From assembly GCF_002208095.1 (NCBI RefSeq), contig NZ_CP017990.1, positions 1,054,001 through 1,118,000 on the forward strand: a stretch of DNA of 64,000 bases, read 5' to 3'. Numbering within the stretch: the first letter of the stretch is position 1; each line of letters begins with the position of its first letter. The stretch is from Enterobacter cloacae complex sp. ECNIH7. Its GTDB lineage: Bacteria; Pseudomonadota; Gammaproteobacteria; Enterobacterales; Enterobacteriaceae. The notes under the pieces were generated by a model. It searched no databases. It was not told the origin of the DNA and worked only from the letters and a program-made list of their open reading frames with translations. The position numbers were made by a program, and so were the translations under genes. Shown here in pieces: positions 17,015 to 27,069 of this stretch.

Positions 17015-17989
17015 TTAGCGGAGGATTTTTTTCTCAGCCAGATCCAGCGCGAAGTAGCTGAAGATCAGATCCGCGCCTGCGCGTTTGATGGCGCCGAGGC
17101 TTTCGAGGACCACTTTCTCTTCGTCAATCGCACCGGCCAGCGCGGCGAATTTGATCATCGCGTACTCGCCGCTGACCTGGTAAGCGCCCAGCGGCAACTC
17201 GGTGCGCTCGCGGATGTCGCGCAGGATATCAAGGTACGCGCCCGCAGGTTTCACCATCAGGCAGTCTGCGCCCTGGGCTTCGTCGAGCAGGGATTCGCGA
17301 ATCGCTTCCCGACGGTTAAGCGGGTTCATCTGATAGGTTTTACGATCGCCCTTCAGCGCCGTGCCCGCAGCTTCACGGAACGGGCCGTAGAAGGAGGAGG
17401 CAAATTTGGTGGAGTAAGACATGATGGCGGTGTCGGTAAAGCCCGCCGCGTCCAGCGCCTGGCGGATCGCCTGAACCTGTCCGTCCATTGCGGCAGAGGG
17501 CGCGATGAAGTCCGCACCCGCAGCGGCAGCCACGACCGCCTGTTTGCCGAGGTTCAGCAGGGTGGCATCGTTATCGACACCGTGATCGCACAGCACGCCG
17601 CAGTGGCCGTGAGAGGTATATTCGCAGAAGCAGGTGTCTGACATAACCACCATTTCCGGCACGGTCTCTTTGCAGATGCGGGACATGCGGGCGACGAGGC
17701 CATCTTCTTTCCACGCGTCGCTGCCGGTGGCATCGGTATGGTGAGAGATGCCGAAGGTCATCACCGAGCGGATCCCCGCGTTGGCGATGCGTTCAATCTC
17801 ACGCGCCAGATATTTCTCCGGAATGCGCATTACGCCCGGCATGGCTTCGATGGCTTTGTAGTCATCGATCTCTTCTTCGACAAAAATCGGCAACACCAGA
17901 TCGTTTAAGGTCAGGGTTGTCTCTTCAAACATAGCGCGCAGTGCAGGTGACTTGCGCAGGCGGCGGGGACGTGCAATTAAATCGGTCAT
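17015..17989 (-). CDS. hemB: delta-aminolevulinic acid dehydratase (porphobilinogen synthase) HemB
   Basis: A 324-residue enzyme condensing two 5-aminolevulinates to porphobilinogen in haem synthesis. The start [18 protein letters not shown] at 17989 gives the E. coli length; the open frame continues 56 codons further upstream without conservation. Zinc cysteines lie in [14 protein letters not shown], and the Schiff-base lysines in [15 protein letters not shown] and [11 protein letters not shown]. Adjacent to tauD/olsF-like on one side and the autotransporter on the other, as at the E. coli tau-hemB-yaiT locus. Confidence 0.97.
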   Translation of the reverse strand: MTDLIARPRRLRKSPALRAMFEETTLTLNDLVLPIFVEEEIDDYKAIEAMPGVMRIPEKYLAREIERIANAGIRSVMTFGISHHTDATGSDAWKEDGLVARMSRICKETVPEMVVMSDTCFCEYTSHGHCGVLCDHGVDNDATLLNLGKQAVVAAAAGADFIAPSAAMDGQVQAIRQALDAAGFTDTAIMSYSTKFASSFYGPFREAAGTALKGDRKTYQMNPLNRREAIRESLLDEAQGADCLMVKPAGAYLDILRDIRERTELPLGAYQVSGEYAMIKFAALAGAIDEEKVVLESLGAIKRAGADLIFSYFALDLAEKKILR

Positions 17990-18444
17990 GGTATGCCTGA
18001 TGTTTGTGGAACAAAGAAGGCTAGTGTACCTCAAAGTGAAGACAGGTGTTTTGGTAAAAGTGGGCATTTTATTTTGTAAAATGCGATGAGTCTGGTTTTT
18101 TGGCATCAATATATAATGCAGGACAGTATAACGCCGAAATGGAGATAAGTTATTCATATTGTTTTTATATTAAACAGAAAACATCATTGAAAATGATTCA
18201 TTATTTATTTTTATATGTACATTATTGTTTCGTCTCTATTTTAATGCTTTGTTTTTATAATATTTATCTGTAGTGACAGAGGCTTTCTCGGTTTTGATGC
18301 GTTATTAGTCTGGATACGGACTTAATGGAAACATTCATTGAACCTTTTCGAAATGAAAATGCATAATTCCCTCCGCAATTAAACTAAACATTGCAAAATC
18401 ATTGATGGACAAACTTGCTTACGTCCCTGAGGAGGGATGACCCA
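17990..18444. other. A+T-rich intergenic region between hemB and the autotransporter gene
   Basis: About 455 bp separating the divergent genes. It is strikingly A+T-rich from about 18110 to 18420, unlike the flanking backbone, with many TATAAT-like and TTTATT stretches. That composition suits H-NS binding and several promoters, but I cannot single one out. An imperfect GAAAATGATTCATTATT (around 18187) resembles a Fur box but has a shortened centre. No gene or RNA was recognised here. Confidence 0.5.
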
Positions 18445-21222
18445 ATGCAAACATGGAAAAAGAAACTCGTTGTATCTCAACTTGCATTAGCCTGCACCCT
18501 GGCTATCGCTTCTCAGGCCAATGCGAAGGATATTTCCGGTACGACATATAATACATTCGGATACGATAATACCGCTTCCGCTCCCTGGTATTATGGCTAT
18601 GCCGACTGGGATTACTCAGACGCGACCCACGACGGCGATATTTATCCGGTGATTAATAAAAGCACCGTGAATGGTGTTATTTCAACATACTATCTGGATG
18701 ATGGTATCAATGGGCGGGCGAATGCGTTAAGCATTTCCAACAGCACCATTAATGGTATGATTACCTCTAAGTGTATGACCTCCTCGTGTGCTGACGGCCT
18801 GGATACCGATGGCACCAACCATTCTCAATACGATCGTTTTAGCCTGACCGTAGATAATTCCACCATTAACGATACCTATGAGCATTATGCGTATGACGTC
18901 GTGAACGGGGAAAATACGGAAAGACACAATCTGGACACGTATAATCTGGGTAATGCGATTACCCTGGATGTGGAGTCCGATATTGTTATCCAGAATAATT
19001 CCCACATTGCCGGTATTACCCTGACGCAGGGTTATCAGGAGCCGGATAATACCCCTTACGACGGTGTGGAAGGCGTAGCCAACAGCAGCAAAGTATTTAC
19101 CGACACGCTGGTGGTGAAAGACTCTGTTCTGACCTCAGGCGCGTACAGCGATCTGGGAACCAGCGGGTTCTACGGTCAAACCGCGAAGCCGAGCGACTAC
19201 GGTGAAACGAATGCCACGGCGGCAGATGATGCGGCGCTGATCGTTGCCGCTAGCGCGTCTGATAACGCGATGCAGACCACTGCCACGTTCGATCACTCCA
19301 CCGTTACTGGCGATATTCTGTTCTCCAGCACCTTCGACAACAACTTCTATCCGAACGGCGATCCGGCTACGGATACCACTGCAGACGGTGTCTATAACCC
19401 AACCACCAACGGCTGGGATGGCACCGATAAGCTGGATGTCACCCTGACCAACGGCAGCAAATGGGTCGGTGCAGCACAGTCCAGCGTCGAGGCTATCGGC
19501 CCAGCGCAGATGTATGGCCTGGGCTACAGCAACGTAGACTGGAGTAGCTTATCCCCTAACAGCATTTGGCCGGATTCCGTTTATGACAGCAACGGACACG
19601 TTGCAGGTGAAGCGGTGTATCAGAGCGGGCTGTTTAACATCGCGCTGGATAACGGCTCTGAGTGGGATACCCGCAAGCTTTCTAATATCGACACGCTGAT
19701 GGTAAACAACCAGTCTCAGGTTAACGTCGAAGACTCTGGCCTGCTGGCGGACTCCATCACCCTGACCAATGCTTCATCAATGAATATTGGAGACAGCGGT
19801 GCCGTGGCGACCGACCGTCTGTATCTGGACAGCTATAGCCGTGCGGCACTGACGGAAGAAACGGCCCAACTGTATGCCAACACCATCACCGTGGATAACG
19901 GTGCTGAGCTGGCGCTGGGGCTGGGTCAGGTTGATACGCACAATATGGAACTGACCGATGGCGGGGAGCTTAACGTTGCCAGCCGTGATTACGTCCTGAA
20001 CAGCGATTTGAACAACGCACGCTATATCACTAACGATAAGTACAATGCCGATTACGACTACGGTGTTGTGGCGATTAACTCTAATGGCCATCTGTCAGTA
20101 AACGGTGACGTTGCAGGTAACTACCAGGTGCGCATCGACGATGCGACCGGTGCCGGTTCCGTTGCTGATTACAAAAACAAAGAGATTATTCGCGTCTATG
20201 ACAATAATGCGGATACCACAGCCAGCTTTACTGCAGCAAACAAAGCCGATTTAGGCGCTTACACCTATCAGGCGCAGCAGCAGGGTGACGCCGTTGTCCT
20301 TCAGCAGAAAGAGCTGACCGACTCTGCCAATATGGCGCTGAGCATCCCATCTGCCAATACCAATATCTGGAATCTGCAGCAGGATACCGTTGGCACGCGT
20401 CTGACCAACAGCCGTCACGGCCTGGCGGATAACGGCGGGGCGTGGGTGAGCTACTTCGGTGGCAACTTCGACGGTGACAATGGCGTTATCAGCTACGATC
20501 AGGACGTGAGCGGCATTATGGTGGGTGTGGACACCCAGATTGACGGTAATAACGCGAAGTGGATCGTCGGTGGTGCGGCAGGTTTCGCGAAGGGTGATAC
20601 CAGCGATCGTACCGGTCAGGTCGATCAGGATAGCCAGACTGCGATGATCTATGCGTCAGCGAAGTTCATGAACGATCTGTTCCTCGACAGCTCCCTGAGC
20701 TACACCCGCTTCAACAGCGATCTCTCCGCCAACATGAGCAACGGTCAGTACGTTGACGGCAATACCACGAATGATGCTGTTGGTTTTGGGCTGAAGCTGG
20801 GCTATGACTGGAAGCCAAACCTCTCTGGCTACTTTACGCCATATGCCGCCGTCTCTGGCCTGTTCCAGTCTGGCGATGATTATCGTCTGAGTAATGACAT
20901 GCGCGCTGATGGACAATCTTACGATAGCCTGCGTTATGAACTCGGCGTTGATACGGGCTATACCTTCAACTACGGCGGCGAACAGGCTCTGACGCCTTAC
21001 TTCAAACTGGCCTACGTCTATGACGACGCCGATAACAATGCCGATATTAACGGTGACAGCATTGATAACGGCGTGAAAGGCTCCGCTGTGCGGGTAGGGC
21101 TGGGCACCCAGTTCAGCTTCACGAAGAACTTCAGTGCGTACACCGATGCCACTTATCTGGGCGGCGGCGACGTTGATCAGAACTGGGGCGCAAATCTGGG
21201 CGTGAAATATACCTGGAAATGA
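18445..21222 (+). CDS. autotransporter with beta-barrel domain, at the yaiT position
   Basis: A 925-residue type V secreted protein. The start at 18445 has GGAGGG 8 bp upstream; the earlier in-frame start at 18415 is rejected. Signal peptide MQTWKKKLVVSQLALACTLA, ending near ASQANA-K. The passenger (to about residue 620) has repeated beta-helix rungs (STVNGVIS, STINGMIT, STINDTYE, STVTGDIL). The C-terminal 280 residues form the Pfam autotransporter barrel (GAWVSYFGGNFDGDNGVISY ... LGVKYTWK), ending in an aromatic-rich strand. E. coli K-12 has only the disrupted yaiT here. A surface adhesion role is likely by family but not shown. Confidence 0.9.
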   Translation: MQTWKKKLVVSQLALACTLAIASQANAKDISGTTYNTFGYDNTASAPWYYGYADWDYSDATHDGDIYPVINKSTVNGVISTYYLDDGINGRANALSISNSTINGMITSKCMTSSCADGLDTDGTNHSQYDRFSLTVDNSTINDTYEHYAYDVVNGENTERHNLDTYNLGNAITLDVESDIVIQNNSHIAGITLTQGYQEPDNTPYDGVEGVANSSKVFTDTLVVKDSVLTSGAYSDLGTSGFYGQTAKPSDYGETNATAADDAALIVAASASDNAMQTTATFDHSTVTGDILFSSTFDNNFYPNGDPATDTTADGVYNPTTNGWDGTDKLDVTLTNGSKWVGAAQSSVEAIGPAQMYGLGYSNVDWSSLSPNSIWPDSVYDSNGHVAGEAVYQSGLFNIALDNGSEWDTRKLSNIDTLMVNNQSQVNVEDSGLLADSITLTNASSMNIGDSGAVATDRLYLDSYSRAALTEETAQLYANTITVDNGAELALGLGQVDTHNMELTDGGELNVASRDYVLNSDLNNARYITNDKYNADYDYGVVAINSNGHLSVNGDVAGNYQVRIDDATGAGSVADYKNKEIIRVYDNNADTTASFTAANKADLGAYTYQAQQQGDAVVLQQKELTDSANMALSIPSANTNIWNLQQDTVGTRLTNSRHGLADNGGAWVSYFGGNFDGDNGVISYDQDVSGIMVGVDTQIDGNNAKWIVGGAAGFAKGDTSDRTGQVDQDSQTAMIYASAKFMNDLFLDSSLSYTRFNSDLSANMSNGQYVDGNTTNDAVGFGLKLGYDWKPNLSGYFTPYAAVSGLFQSGDDYRLSNDMRADGQSYDSLRYELGVDTGYTFNYGGEQALTPYFKLAYVYDDADNNADINGDSIDNGVKGSAVRVGLGTQFSFTKNFSAYTDATYLGGGDVDQNWGANLGVKYTWK

Positions 21223-21224
21223 AT

Positions 21225-21260
21225 AAAAGCGGGGGGAGTGGTTATCTCCCCCGCTTTTTA
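21225..21260 (+). terminator. intrinsic terminator after the autotransporter gene
   Basis: AAAAGCGGGGG (21225-21235) pairs with CCCCCGCTTTT with a short loop and then TTTATA. It lies just after the stop codon and separates the autotransporter from iprA. Confidence 0.9.
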
Positions 21261-21314
21261 TACAAGTAATAAAAATAATATTGGACCGACAAATACGGAT
21301 GACTTGAGGTCTGC

Positions 21315-21938
21315 ATGAACGTTAATGCGAAACCGCTTTCTGAATTACGCCGGCTCGAACAGTATTTAACAGCGGCCAGTACTCCTTTTACATGTGCGCC
21401 CCAGCAATTAATTACGTCAGACGAATGGAATGAGCCTTGTACGATCGTATTACAAACCGGCGTTATTGAGGTTTATCGAACTTCTGATGAACTGCTGGTG
21501 GGGATTGCGACTGCCCCTTTTATATTCGGGCTGTCTACGGTGGTGATTAATCACTCTCACGAATACAGGGTAATTGCTAAAACGGCCTGTACCGGTTTTT
21601 ATTTGCCCACGGAAACCACCCGTCAACTTATCCAGCAGTATTCACTCTGGAAAGAGGCCTTCTGCTGGTTATCCTGGATAACTTACATTCTTGAGAAACG
21701 CGATAAGCAGCTGGTGGGAAATAACTCCTATCACCAGATCCGCTCGATGCTGCTGAATATGGCGGAATGGGATGAAACGCTGCGTTCAAAAATCGGTGTG
21801 ATGAATCATATTCAACAGAGCACAAGAATTTCACGCTCCGTTGTTGCCGAGGTGCTTGCCGCCCTGAGGCAGGGAAACTATATCAATATGAGCCGGGGCA
21901 AGCTGGTCAGCATCAACCGCTTGCCCACGGAATATTAA
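21315..21938 (+). CDS. iprA: winged-helix regulator IprA (YaiV)
   Basis: A 207-residue protein with a Crp-like layout: a cupin-like N-terminal half and a C-terminal helix-turn-helix (STRISRSVVAEVLAALRQGN, then MSRGKLVSINRLP). That end is nearly identical to E. coli YaiV, renamed IprA (inhibitor of hydrogen peroxide resistance) from work in Salmonella. The length is the same as in E. coli. It has its own GAGG ribosome site and follows the autotransporter terminator by about 55 bp. Target genes are not visible from sequence. Confidence 0.92.
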   Translation: MNVNAKPLSELRRLEQYLTAASTPFTCAPQQLITSDEWNEPCTIVLQTGVIEVYRTSDELLVGIATAPFIFGLSTVVINHSHEYRVIAKTACTGFYLPTETTRQLIQQYSLWKEAFCWLSWITYILEKRDKQLVGNNSYHQIRSMLLNMAEWDETLRSKIGVMNHIQQSTRISRSVVAEVLAALRQGNYINMSRGKLVSINRLPTEY

Positions 21939-21940
21939 AA

Positions 21941-23101
21941 TTAGTTTGACGCGGTGAGCACCTGGGCCTTATTGGCGCTCAGTTCTGCCACCAGGTTATT
22001 AATCCCGTCACTCATATTGACGAAACGCGTATGCGGGGAGCGGGTGACCACCACAAATGCGCCCACGTTTGACTGCGGGATCATGGCCATATAGGTGATG
22101 AATCCGCCGCCGCCGCCGGTTTTCTGAATAATACCCGGACGGCCATTTTTCGGTGCCATATAGACCCACCCCATGCCGAGCGCATCGGCTTTACCCGGCA
22201 CGTCCATCCCGATGACGCGTTGCAGCTGAGTGCGCTGATAAATCAGGGTCTGCATACGATCGGCCTGGCTGCTGCGGGCGTAGAAATCTGAGGAAAGGAA
22301 CTGCTGCATCCAGCGCATCATGTCGCCAGGCGTGGAATAGACCCCGCCGCTGCCCACGGCCGCGAGCGTGTTATTACAGGGGCTAGCGCCTTTCTCCGCC
22401 ACCATCAGGCGACGACACTGATCCGGGGACGGGGTAAAGGTGGTGTCTTTCATACCCAGCGGACGGGTTATCTGCTCTTCAAACAGCTGCGTGTAGGGTT
22501 TGCCAGCCGCCGTTGAAAGGGCGTCCGCCAGCAGGTCAAAGGCCAGGTTTGAATAAGAGGCCTGCGAACCCGGCGCTGCCTTCAGCGTGGCGGTACTCAG
22601 GTAGCTCCAGCGCTGGTCGCGCGTTGGCCAGACAAATACGTCACGGTGCGCCGCCCCGCCTGGCTGCTCACGCGGCAGGGCGCTGGTGTGGGTGGCAAGG
22701 TTCACAAGCCGGATCGGCGTCCCCTGATACGTGGGTACCCGGGCGCCTGGCGGCGCGTATTTGCTGAGCGGGTCGTCGAGCTTCACCACGCCCTGGTCGA
22801 GCAGTTTCACCAGCATTTCGCTGGTCATCAGCTTGGTTAGGGACGCGATGCGGATAACGGAATCCAGCTGCGGGTGAACGTTATTTCCTGGGCGCGTCTC
22901 GCCAAAGCTGCGGAACACACGCTGGTTGCCGTCGATGACGACCATCGCCATACCGGTCGCGCCGCTGCCGTAATAGATAAGGTTCGCGTAGCGATCGGCA
23001 ATATCTGAAGCTAAAACGGGCGCCGTCAGCGGTTGGGCTGCCTGGGCGGTAGAAAAGCTCACCGCACACAGCGCGGCAAAAGAGAGCAGACAACGTTTCA
23101 A
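21941..23101 (-). CDS. ampH: penicillin-binding protein AmpH (DD-carboxypeptidase/endopeptidase)
   Basis: A 386-residue periplasmic class C-type peptidoglycan hydrolase. The catalytic set is complete: S87-L-T-K90, Y183-S-N185 and KTG in QKTGGGGGFI. The best start is TTG at 23101, giving (M)KRCLLSFAALCAVSFS and a signal peptide that aligns with E. coli MKRSLL...; an ATG at 23248 would add 49 unrelated residues. It is convergent with iprA, its stop 2 bp from that of iprA, and divergent from the cysteine hydrolase gene. Confidence 0.95.
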   Translation of the reverse strand: MKRCLLSFAALCAVSFSTAQAAQPLTAPVLASDIADRYANLIYYGSGATGMAMVVIDGNQRVFRSFGETRPGNNVHPQLDSVIRIASLTKLMTSEMLVKLLDQGVVKLDDPLSKYAPPGARVPTYQGTPIRLVNLATHTSALPREQPGGAAHRDVFVWPTRDQRWSYLSTATLKAAPGSQASYSNLAFDLLADALSTAAGKPYTQLFEEQITRPLGMKDTTFTPSPDQCRRLMVAEKGASPCNNTLAAVGSGGVYSTPGDMMRWMQQFLSSDFYARSSQADRMQTLIYQRTQLQRVIGMDVPGKADALGMGWVYMAPKNGRPGIIQKTGGGGGFITYMAMIPQSNVGAFVVVTRSPHTRFVNMSDGINNLVAELSANKAQVLTASN

Positions 23102-23305
23102 CGAAAAGCATCCATGAAGTGAATGAGGAAAGTAATGGGTATTTATACTACTAAACGGTACCGCGCAATGCCCCGAATTGCATAACGATAGCGAGAAAAA
23201 CGTAACCATGGGTAAATATGAACAATTTACTGACGAGCCATCTCCCATTTTGTGACATCGGGCTTATGATAGGCACCAGTGTCACTCAATCTTACGGAGA
23301 ACGGT

Positions 23306-23839
23306 ATGTCTGAGAAGCGTGTGGTTATGGTTGTCGATATGCAGAACGGGGTATTTGAAACCCCTCGTCATCAGCGCGAAAAATGTGTCTCTCTGATCAA
23401 CCAGCTTACGCAGGCAGCCGACAAGGTGATTTTTATTCAACATACCGAGGCCGGGGGCCTGGAAGAGGGAAGCGAAGGGTTTGCGCTACTGCCTGAACTC
23501 CATCAGCCTGCTGACGCGCTTTACGTCACTAAAACCGCCTGTGATGCCTTCTATAACACCGCGCTAGAGACGTTGCTGCGTGAGCAGGGCATTCGCGAGT
23601 TTGTCATCTGCGGCTGTGCCACCGACTACTGCGTTGACGCGACGATCAAGAACGGCGTCAGCCGGGGTTATCACATCACCGTGGCGGAAGATGCCCATAC
23701 CACATCCAACCGCCCGGCTGCTGAAGCACAGATCCTGATTAACCATCACAACGACGTCTGGCGTAACTTCATCGCGCCGGCGAATCCTCTCGCGGTGAAA
23801 CGCACCGAAACAATTCTTGAAAACTGGAAAGCGAACTAA
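23306..23839 (+). CDS. cysteine hydrolase, isochorismatase family
   Basis: A 177-residue cytoplasmic hydrolase. The catalytic triad of the family is visible: Asp in MVVDMQNGVFETP, Lys in VTKTACDAFYNT and Cys in CGCATDYCVDA. The cis-peptide region before the cysteine is typical of nicotinamidase/isochorismatase-like amidases. The ATG at 23306 has GGAGAACGG upstream; an in-frame ATG at 23279 is unlikely. It lies between ampH and sbmA, where E. coli K-12 has no such gene. Substrate unknown. Confidence 0.85.
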   Translation: MSEKRVVMVVDMQNGVFETPRHQREKCVSLINQLTQAADKVIFIQHTEAGGLEEGSEGFALLPELHQPADALYVTKTACDAFYNTALETLLREQGIREFVICGCATDYCVDATIKNGVSRGYHITVAEDAHTTSNRPAAEAQILINHHNDVWRNFIAPANPLAVKRTETILENWKAN

Positions 23840-23954
23840 TAATTAACGCTCGGGTCTGACCTTTTTGCCGGAGCCGGGAGGCTGGCTCGGGCAGGTTTTT
23901 CGTGTGGTAACGTGTTGTGCACAGCAACAGCCATAACAACAAGAAGGAAGCATT

Positions 23955-25175
23955 ATGTTTAAGTCTTTTTTCCCAAAGCCGGGGCCTTTTTTCCTGTCGG
24001 CATTTATTTGGGCACTCATCGCTGTCATTTTCTGGCAGGCGGGCGGCGGCGCATGGCTGACGCGTATCACGGGAGCAACGGGCGAGGTGCCGATTAGCGC
24101 GGCGCGCTTCTGGTCGCTGAGCTATCTGCTGTTTTACGCCTACTATATGGTGTGCGTTGGGCTGTTTGCGCTGTTCTGGTTTATGTATTCTCCGCACCGC
24201 TGGCAGTACTGGTCAATCCTCGGCACATCGCTGATTATCTTTGTCACCTGGTTTCTTGTCGAAGTGGGCGTGGCGGTTAACGCCTGGTATGCGCCGTTCT
24301 ACGATTTGATCCAGACCGCGCTGAGCTCGCCGCACAAGGTGACCATCAACCAGTTCTACCATGAAGTCGGGATCTTCCTCGGTATCGCCCTGATTGCGGT
24401 TATCATCGGCGTGATGAACAACTTCTTCGTCAGCCACTACGTTTTCCGCTGGCGTACCGCGATGAATGAACATTACATGGCGCACTGGCAGCACCTGCGC
24501 CATATCGAAGGCGCCGCGCAGCGCGTGCAGGAAGACACCATGCGTTTTGCCTCCACCCTTGAAGACATGGGCGTCAGCTTTATCAACGCCATCATGACGC
24601 TGATCGCCTTCCTGCCCGTGCTGGTAACGCTCTCTGCGCACGTGCCGGATCTGCCTATTGTCGGTCATATTCCTTATGGTCTGGTGATTGCCGCGATCGT
24701 CTGGTCGCTGATGGGGACGGGCCTGCTGGCGGTAGTGGGGATCAAGCTGCCGGGCCTGGAGTTTAAAAATCAACGCGTGGAAGCCGCTTATCGTAAAGAG
24801 CTGGTTTACGGCGAAGATGATGCCAACCGCGCCTCGCCGCCGACCGTCCGCGAGCTGTTTGGCGCCGTGCGTCGTAACTACTTCCGACTCTACTTCCACT
24901 ATATGTATTTCAACATCGCGCGTATTTTGTATCTGCAGGTGGATAACGTTTTCGGTTTGTTCCTGCTGTTCCCGTCGATTGTTGCGGGTACGATTACGCT
25001 CGGTCTGATGACGCAGATTACCAACGTTTTCGGTCAGGTTCGAGGCTCGTTCCAGTACCTGATCAGCTCCTGGACCACCCTGGTAGAACTGATGTCCATC
25101 TACAAACGTCTGCGCAGTTTTGAACGTGAGCTGGACGATCGTGACCTGCAGGAAGTCACCAACACATTTAGCTAA
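23955..25175 (+). CDS. sbmA: peptide antibiotic transporter SbmA
   Basis: A 406-residue inner-membrane protein of the SbmA/BacA family, a proton-driven dimer with an ABC-like membrane fold but no ATPase. It imports microcins B17 and J25, bleomycin and proline-rich peptides. The sequence is close to E. coli SbmA throughout, including [20 protein letters not shown] and the C-terminal [27 protein letters not shown] precedes the ATG. yaiW follows by 14 bp in the same operon. Confidence 0.96.
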   Translation: MFKSFFPKPGPFFLSAFIWALIAVIFWQAGGGAWLTRITGATGEVPISAARFWSLSYLLFYAYYMVCVGLFALFWFMYSPHRWQYWSILGTSLIIFVTWFLVEVGVAVNAWYAPFYDLIQTALSSPHKVTINQFYHEVGIFLGIALIAVIIGVMNNFFVSHYVFRWRTAMNEHYMAHWQHLRHIEGAAQRVQEDTMRFASTLEDMGVSFINAIMTLIAFLPVLVTLSAHVPDLPIVGHIPYGLVIAAIVWSLMGTGLLAVVGIKLPGLEFKNQRVEAAYRKELVYGEDDANRASPPTVRELFGAVRRNYFRLYFHYMYFNIARILYLQVDNVFGLFLLFPSIVAGTITLGLMTQITNVFGQVRGSFQYLISSWTTLVELMSIYKRLRSFERELDDRDLQEVTNTFS

Positions 25176-25189
25176 TACAGGAAGTTGCT

Positions 25190-26287
25190 ATGTCTTTTGC
25201 CGTACCGCGCGCGTTACCGTTGTCCTTGCTGGCCGCTCTTGTGCTGGCAGGCTGTGCCGAAAAAGGTGCCGCTCCGCTCAAAAAGGGGGAGAAGCCCGTC
25301 GATGTGGCGAGCGTAGTGCGGCAGAAAATGCCCGCCAGCGTGAAGGATCGCAATGAGTGGGCAGATGCGCTGGCAAAAACCTTTGAAAGCCAAAAGATCG
25401 CGCCGACCGAGGAGAATATCTGCTCGGTGCTGGCGGTGGCGCAGCAGGAGTCGATGTACCAGTCAGACCCGGTCGTGCCGGGCCTGAACAAAATTGCCTG
25501 GAAAGAGATCGACCGCCGCGCGGAGTCCATGCATATCCCGGTTTTCCTGGTGCATACCGCGCTTAAAATCACCTCGCCGAACGGCAAAAGCTACAGCGAA
25601 CGGCTGGATGCGGTGAAAACCGAAAAACAGCTTAGCGCCATCTTTGATGATTTCATCAGTATGGTCCCGATGGGGCAGAAGCTGTTTGGCTCGCTGAACC
25701 CGGTACATACCGGTGGCCCGATGCAGGTGAGCATTGCGTTCGCGGAGAAGCATACCGACGGCTACCCGTGGAAAATCGACGGTACGGTGCGCCAGGAGGT
25801 CTTCTCCCTGCGCGGCGGACTGTGGTTCGGCACGTATCATCTGCTGAACTATCCGGCGAACTACAATGAGCCGCTGTACCGCTTTGCCGACTTTAACGCG
25901 GGCTGGTATGCCAGCCGTAATGCGGCATTCCAGAGTGCGGTCAGCCGCGCAAGCGGCGTCAAGCTGGCGCTGGACGGCGATCTCATCGCTTACGGCAGCA
26001 GCGAGGCGGGAAGCACCGAGCTGGCAGTACGGAAATTATCGACAACGCTTGGCTTGAGCAACAGCGACATTCGCCGTCAGCTTGAGAAAGGCGATAGCCT
26101 GGCCTTTGAGAAAACGGATCTGTACAACAAGGTGTTTGCGCTTGCGGAGCAGAAAAGTGGGAAAACGTTACCGAGGGCGATCCTGCCGGGGATCCAGCTG
26201 GAAAGCCCGAAGATCACGCGTAACCTGACAACCGCATGGTTCGCAAAACGCGTGGACGATCGCCGGGCGCGCTGTATGGGGCTTTAA
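25190..26287 (+). CDS. yaiW: outer-membrane lipoprotein YaiW (DUF1615)
   Basis: A 365-residue lipoprotein with lipobox LAGC (Cys22) after a typical signal peptide. It belongs to DUF1615. E. coli YaiW is surface-exposed and works with SbmA in uptake of proline-rich peptides, matching the shared operon here (14-bp gap). The gene ends in a TTAA shared with the stop of convergent yaiY. Confidence 0.93.
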   Translation: MSFAVPRALPLSLLAALVLAGCAEKGAAPLKKGEKPVDVASVVRQKMPASVKDRNEWADALAKTFESQKIAPTEENICSVLAVAQQESMYQSDPVVPGLNKIAWKEIDRRAESMHIPVFLVHTALKITSPNGKSYSERLDAVKTEKQLSAIFDDFISMVPMGQKLFGSLNPVHTGGPMQVSIAFAEKHTDGYPWKIDGTVRQEVFSLRGGLWFGTYHLLNYPANYNEPLYRFADFNAGWYASRNAAFQSAVSRASGVKLALDGDLIAYGSSEAGSTELAVRKLSTTLGLSNSDIRRQLEKGDSLAFEKTDLYNKVFALAEQKSGKTLPRAILPGIQLESPKITRNLTTAWFAKRVDDRRARCMGL

Positions 26288-26583
26288 CGGCGGCGGCGAA
26301 AGCGCAGAACTAACGCTACAACGCCCAGAATCATACATCCCGCGAGGAAGGGGATCAGGCCGAACAGGGTGCTGACGCCAAACCCAATCTCAACTCGCGG
26401 GCGTCCGTTATCCTGCACCTGCATCAGGTGTTCATAAACGCCAGGCGCATGGACCAGCATATTGAGCAGCTGGGAACCGGCCCAGAAGCAGAACAGGACA
26501 AACAGGGCATAAGCAATATTACCCGCCGTGGAGGTTTTTGGTTTGCCGCCAAAAATCGGTTTCGACAATGTAAAGTCAGCCAT
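26284..26583 (-). CDS. yaiY: inner membrane protein YaiY (DUF2755)
   Basis: A 99-residue protein with two membrane helices ([20 protein letters not shown] and [20 protein letters not shown]) and an arginine-rich C-terminus. The start [13 protein letters not shown] at 26583, with GGGAGG upstream, matches E. coli YaiY; seven residues upstream are rejected. Its stop codon shares TTAA with the yaiW stop. Function unknown. Confidence 0.88.
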   Translation of the reverse strand: MADFTLSKPIFGGKPKTSTAGNIAYALFVLFCFWAGSQLLNMLVHAPGVYEHLMQVQDNGRPRVEIGFGVSTLFGLIPFLAGCMILGVVALVLRFRRRR

Positions 26584-26832
26584 GTTGACCTCCCGTGGTA
26601 TCACTCTGTTTTAATACGCGTCTTACGGGGTGAGTTTGACAGGTCATCGCATTTGTCAATATCAGAATCGTGGTAATTTACGCGCCGGAATTCTCCTGGA
26701 TTGTCGATTTCTGCAGCACATCACAATTTCATCACTTAAGTGAAATTGCGTCGCGTTTCAGAATTTCCGTATCTGCCACAGACCTGGCCGTAAAACTGTG
26801 AGAGGATGTCTTTTTTTCCTGCCGGAGTTGTT

Positions 26833-27069
26833 ATGAAGCTCACGTCCAAACTACGCCGTGACTGGCACTACTACGCCTTTGCCATCGGGCTGATCTTTAT
26901 TCTTAACGGTGTCGTGGGCCTGTTGGGGTTTGAAGCAAAAGGGTGGCAAACCTATGCTGTCGGGCTGGTGACCTGGGTGATAAGTTTCTGGCTGGCGGGG
27001 CTGATTATCCGCCGTCGTCCTGAAGAGACGACAGCGGATGACGCGGAGTCGACGAAGAGCGCCGATTAA
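26833..27069 (+). CDS. yaiZ: inner membrane protein YaiZ (DUF2754)
   Basis: A 78-residue protein with two helices ([20 protein letters not shown] and [19 protein letters not shown]), very close to E. coli YaiZ. The preferred start at 26833 gives [15 protein letters not shown]; nine residues upstream are not conserved. Its stop shares TTAA with the convergent ddlA stop. Function unknown. The 249-bp gap before it holds only a short palindrome, CACTTAAGTG (about 26735), of unknown use. Confidence 0.88.
   Translation: MKLTSKLRRDWHYYAFAIGLIFILNGVVGLLGFEAKGWQTYAVGLVTWVISFWLAGLIIRRRPEETTADDAESTKSAD

Noticed and set aside
17990..18157. 56-codon extension of HemB
   Set aside because: No conservation with known HemB, and [10 protein letters not shown] at 17989 is the family start.
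18187..18203. Fur box before the autotransporter gene
   Set aside because: GAAAATGATTCATTATT lacks two central bases of the 19-bp consensus; A+T-rich sequence makes such matches common.
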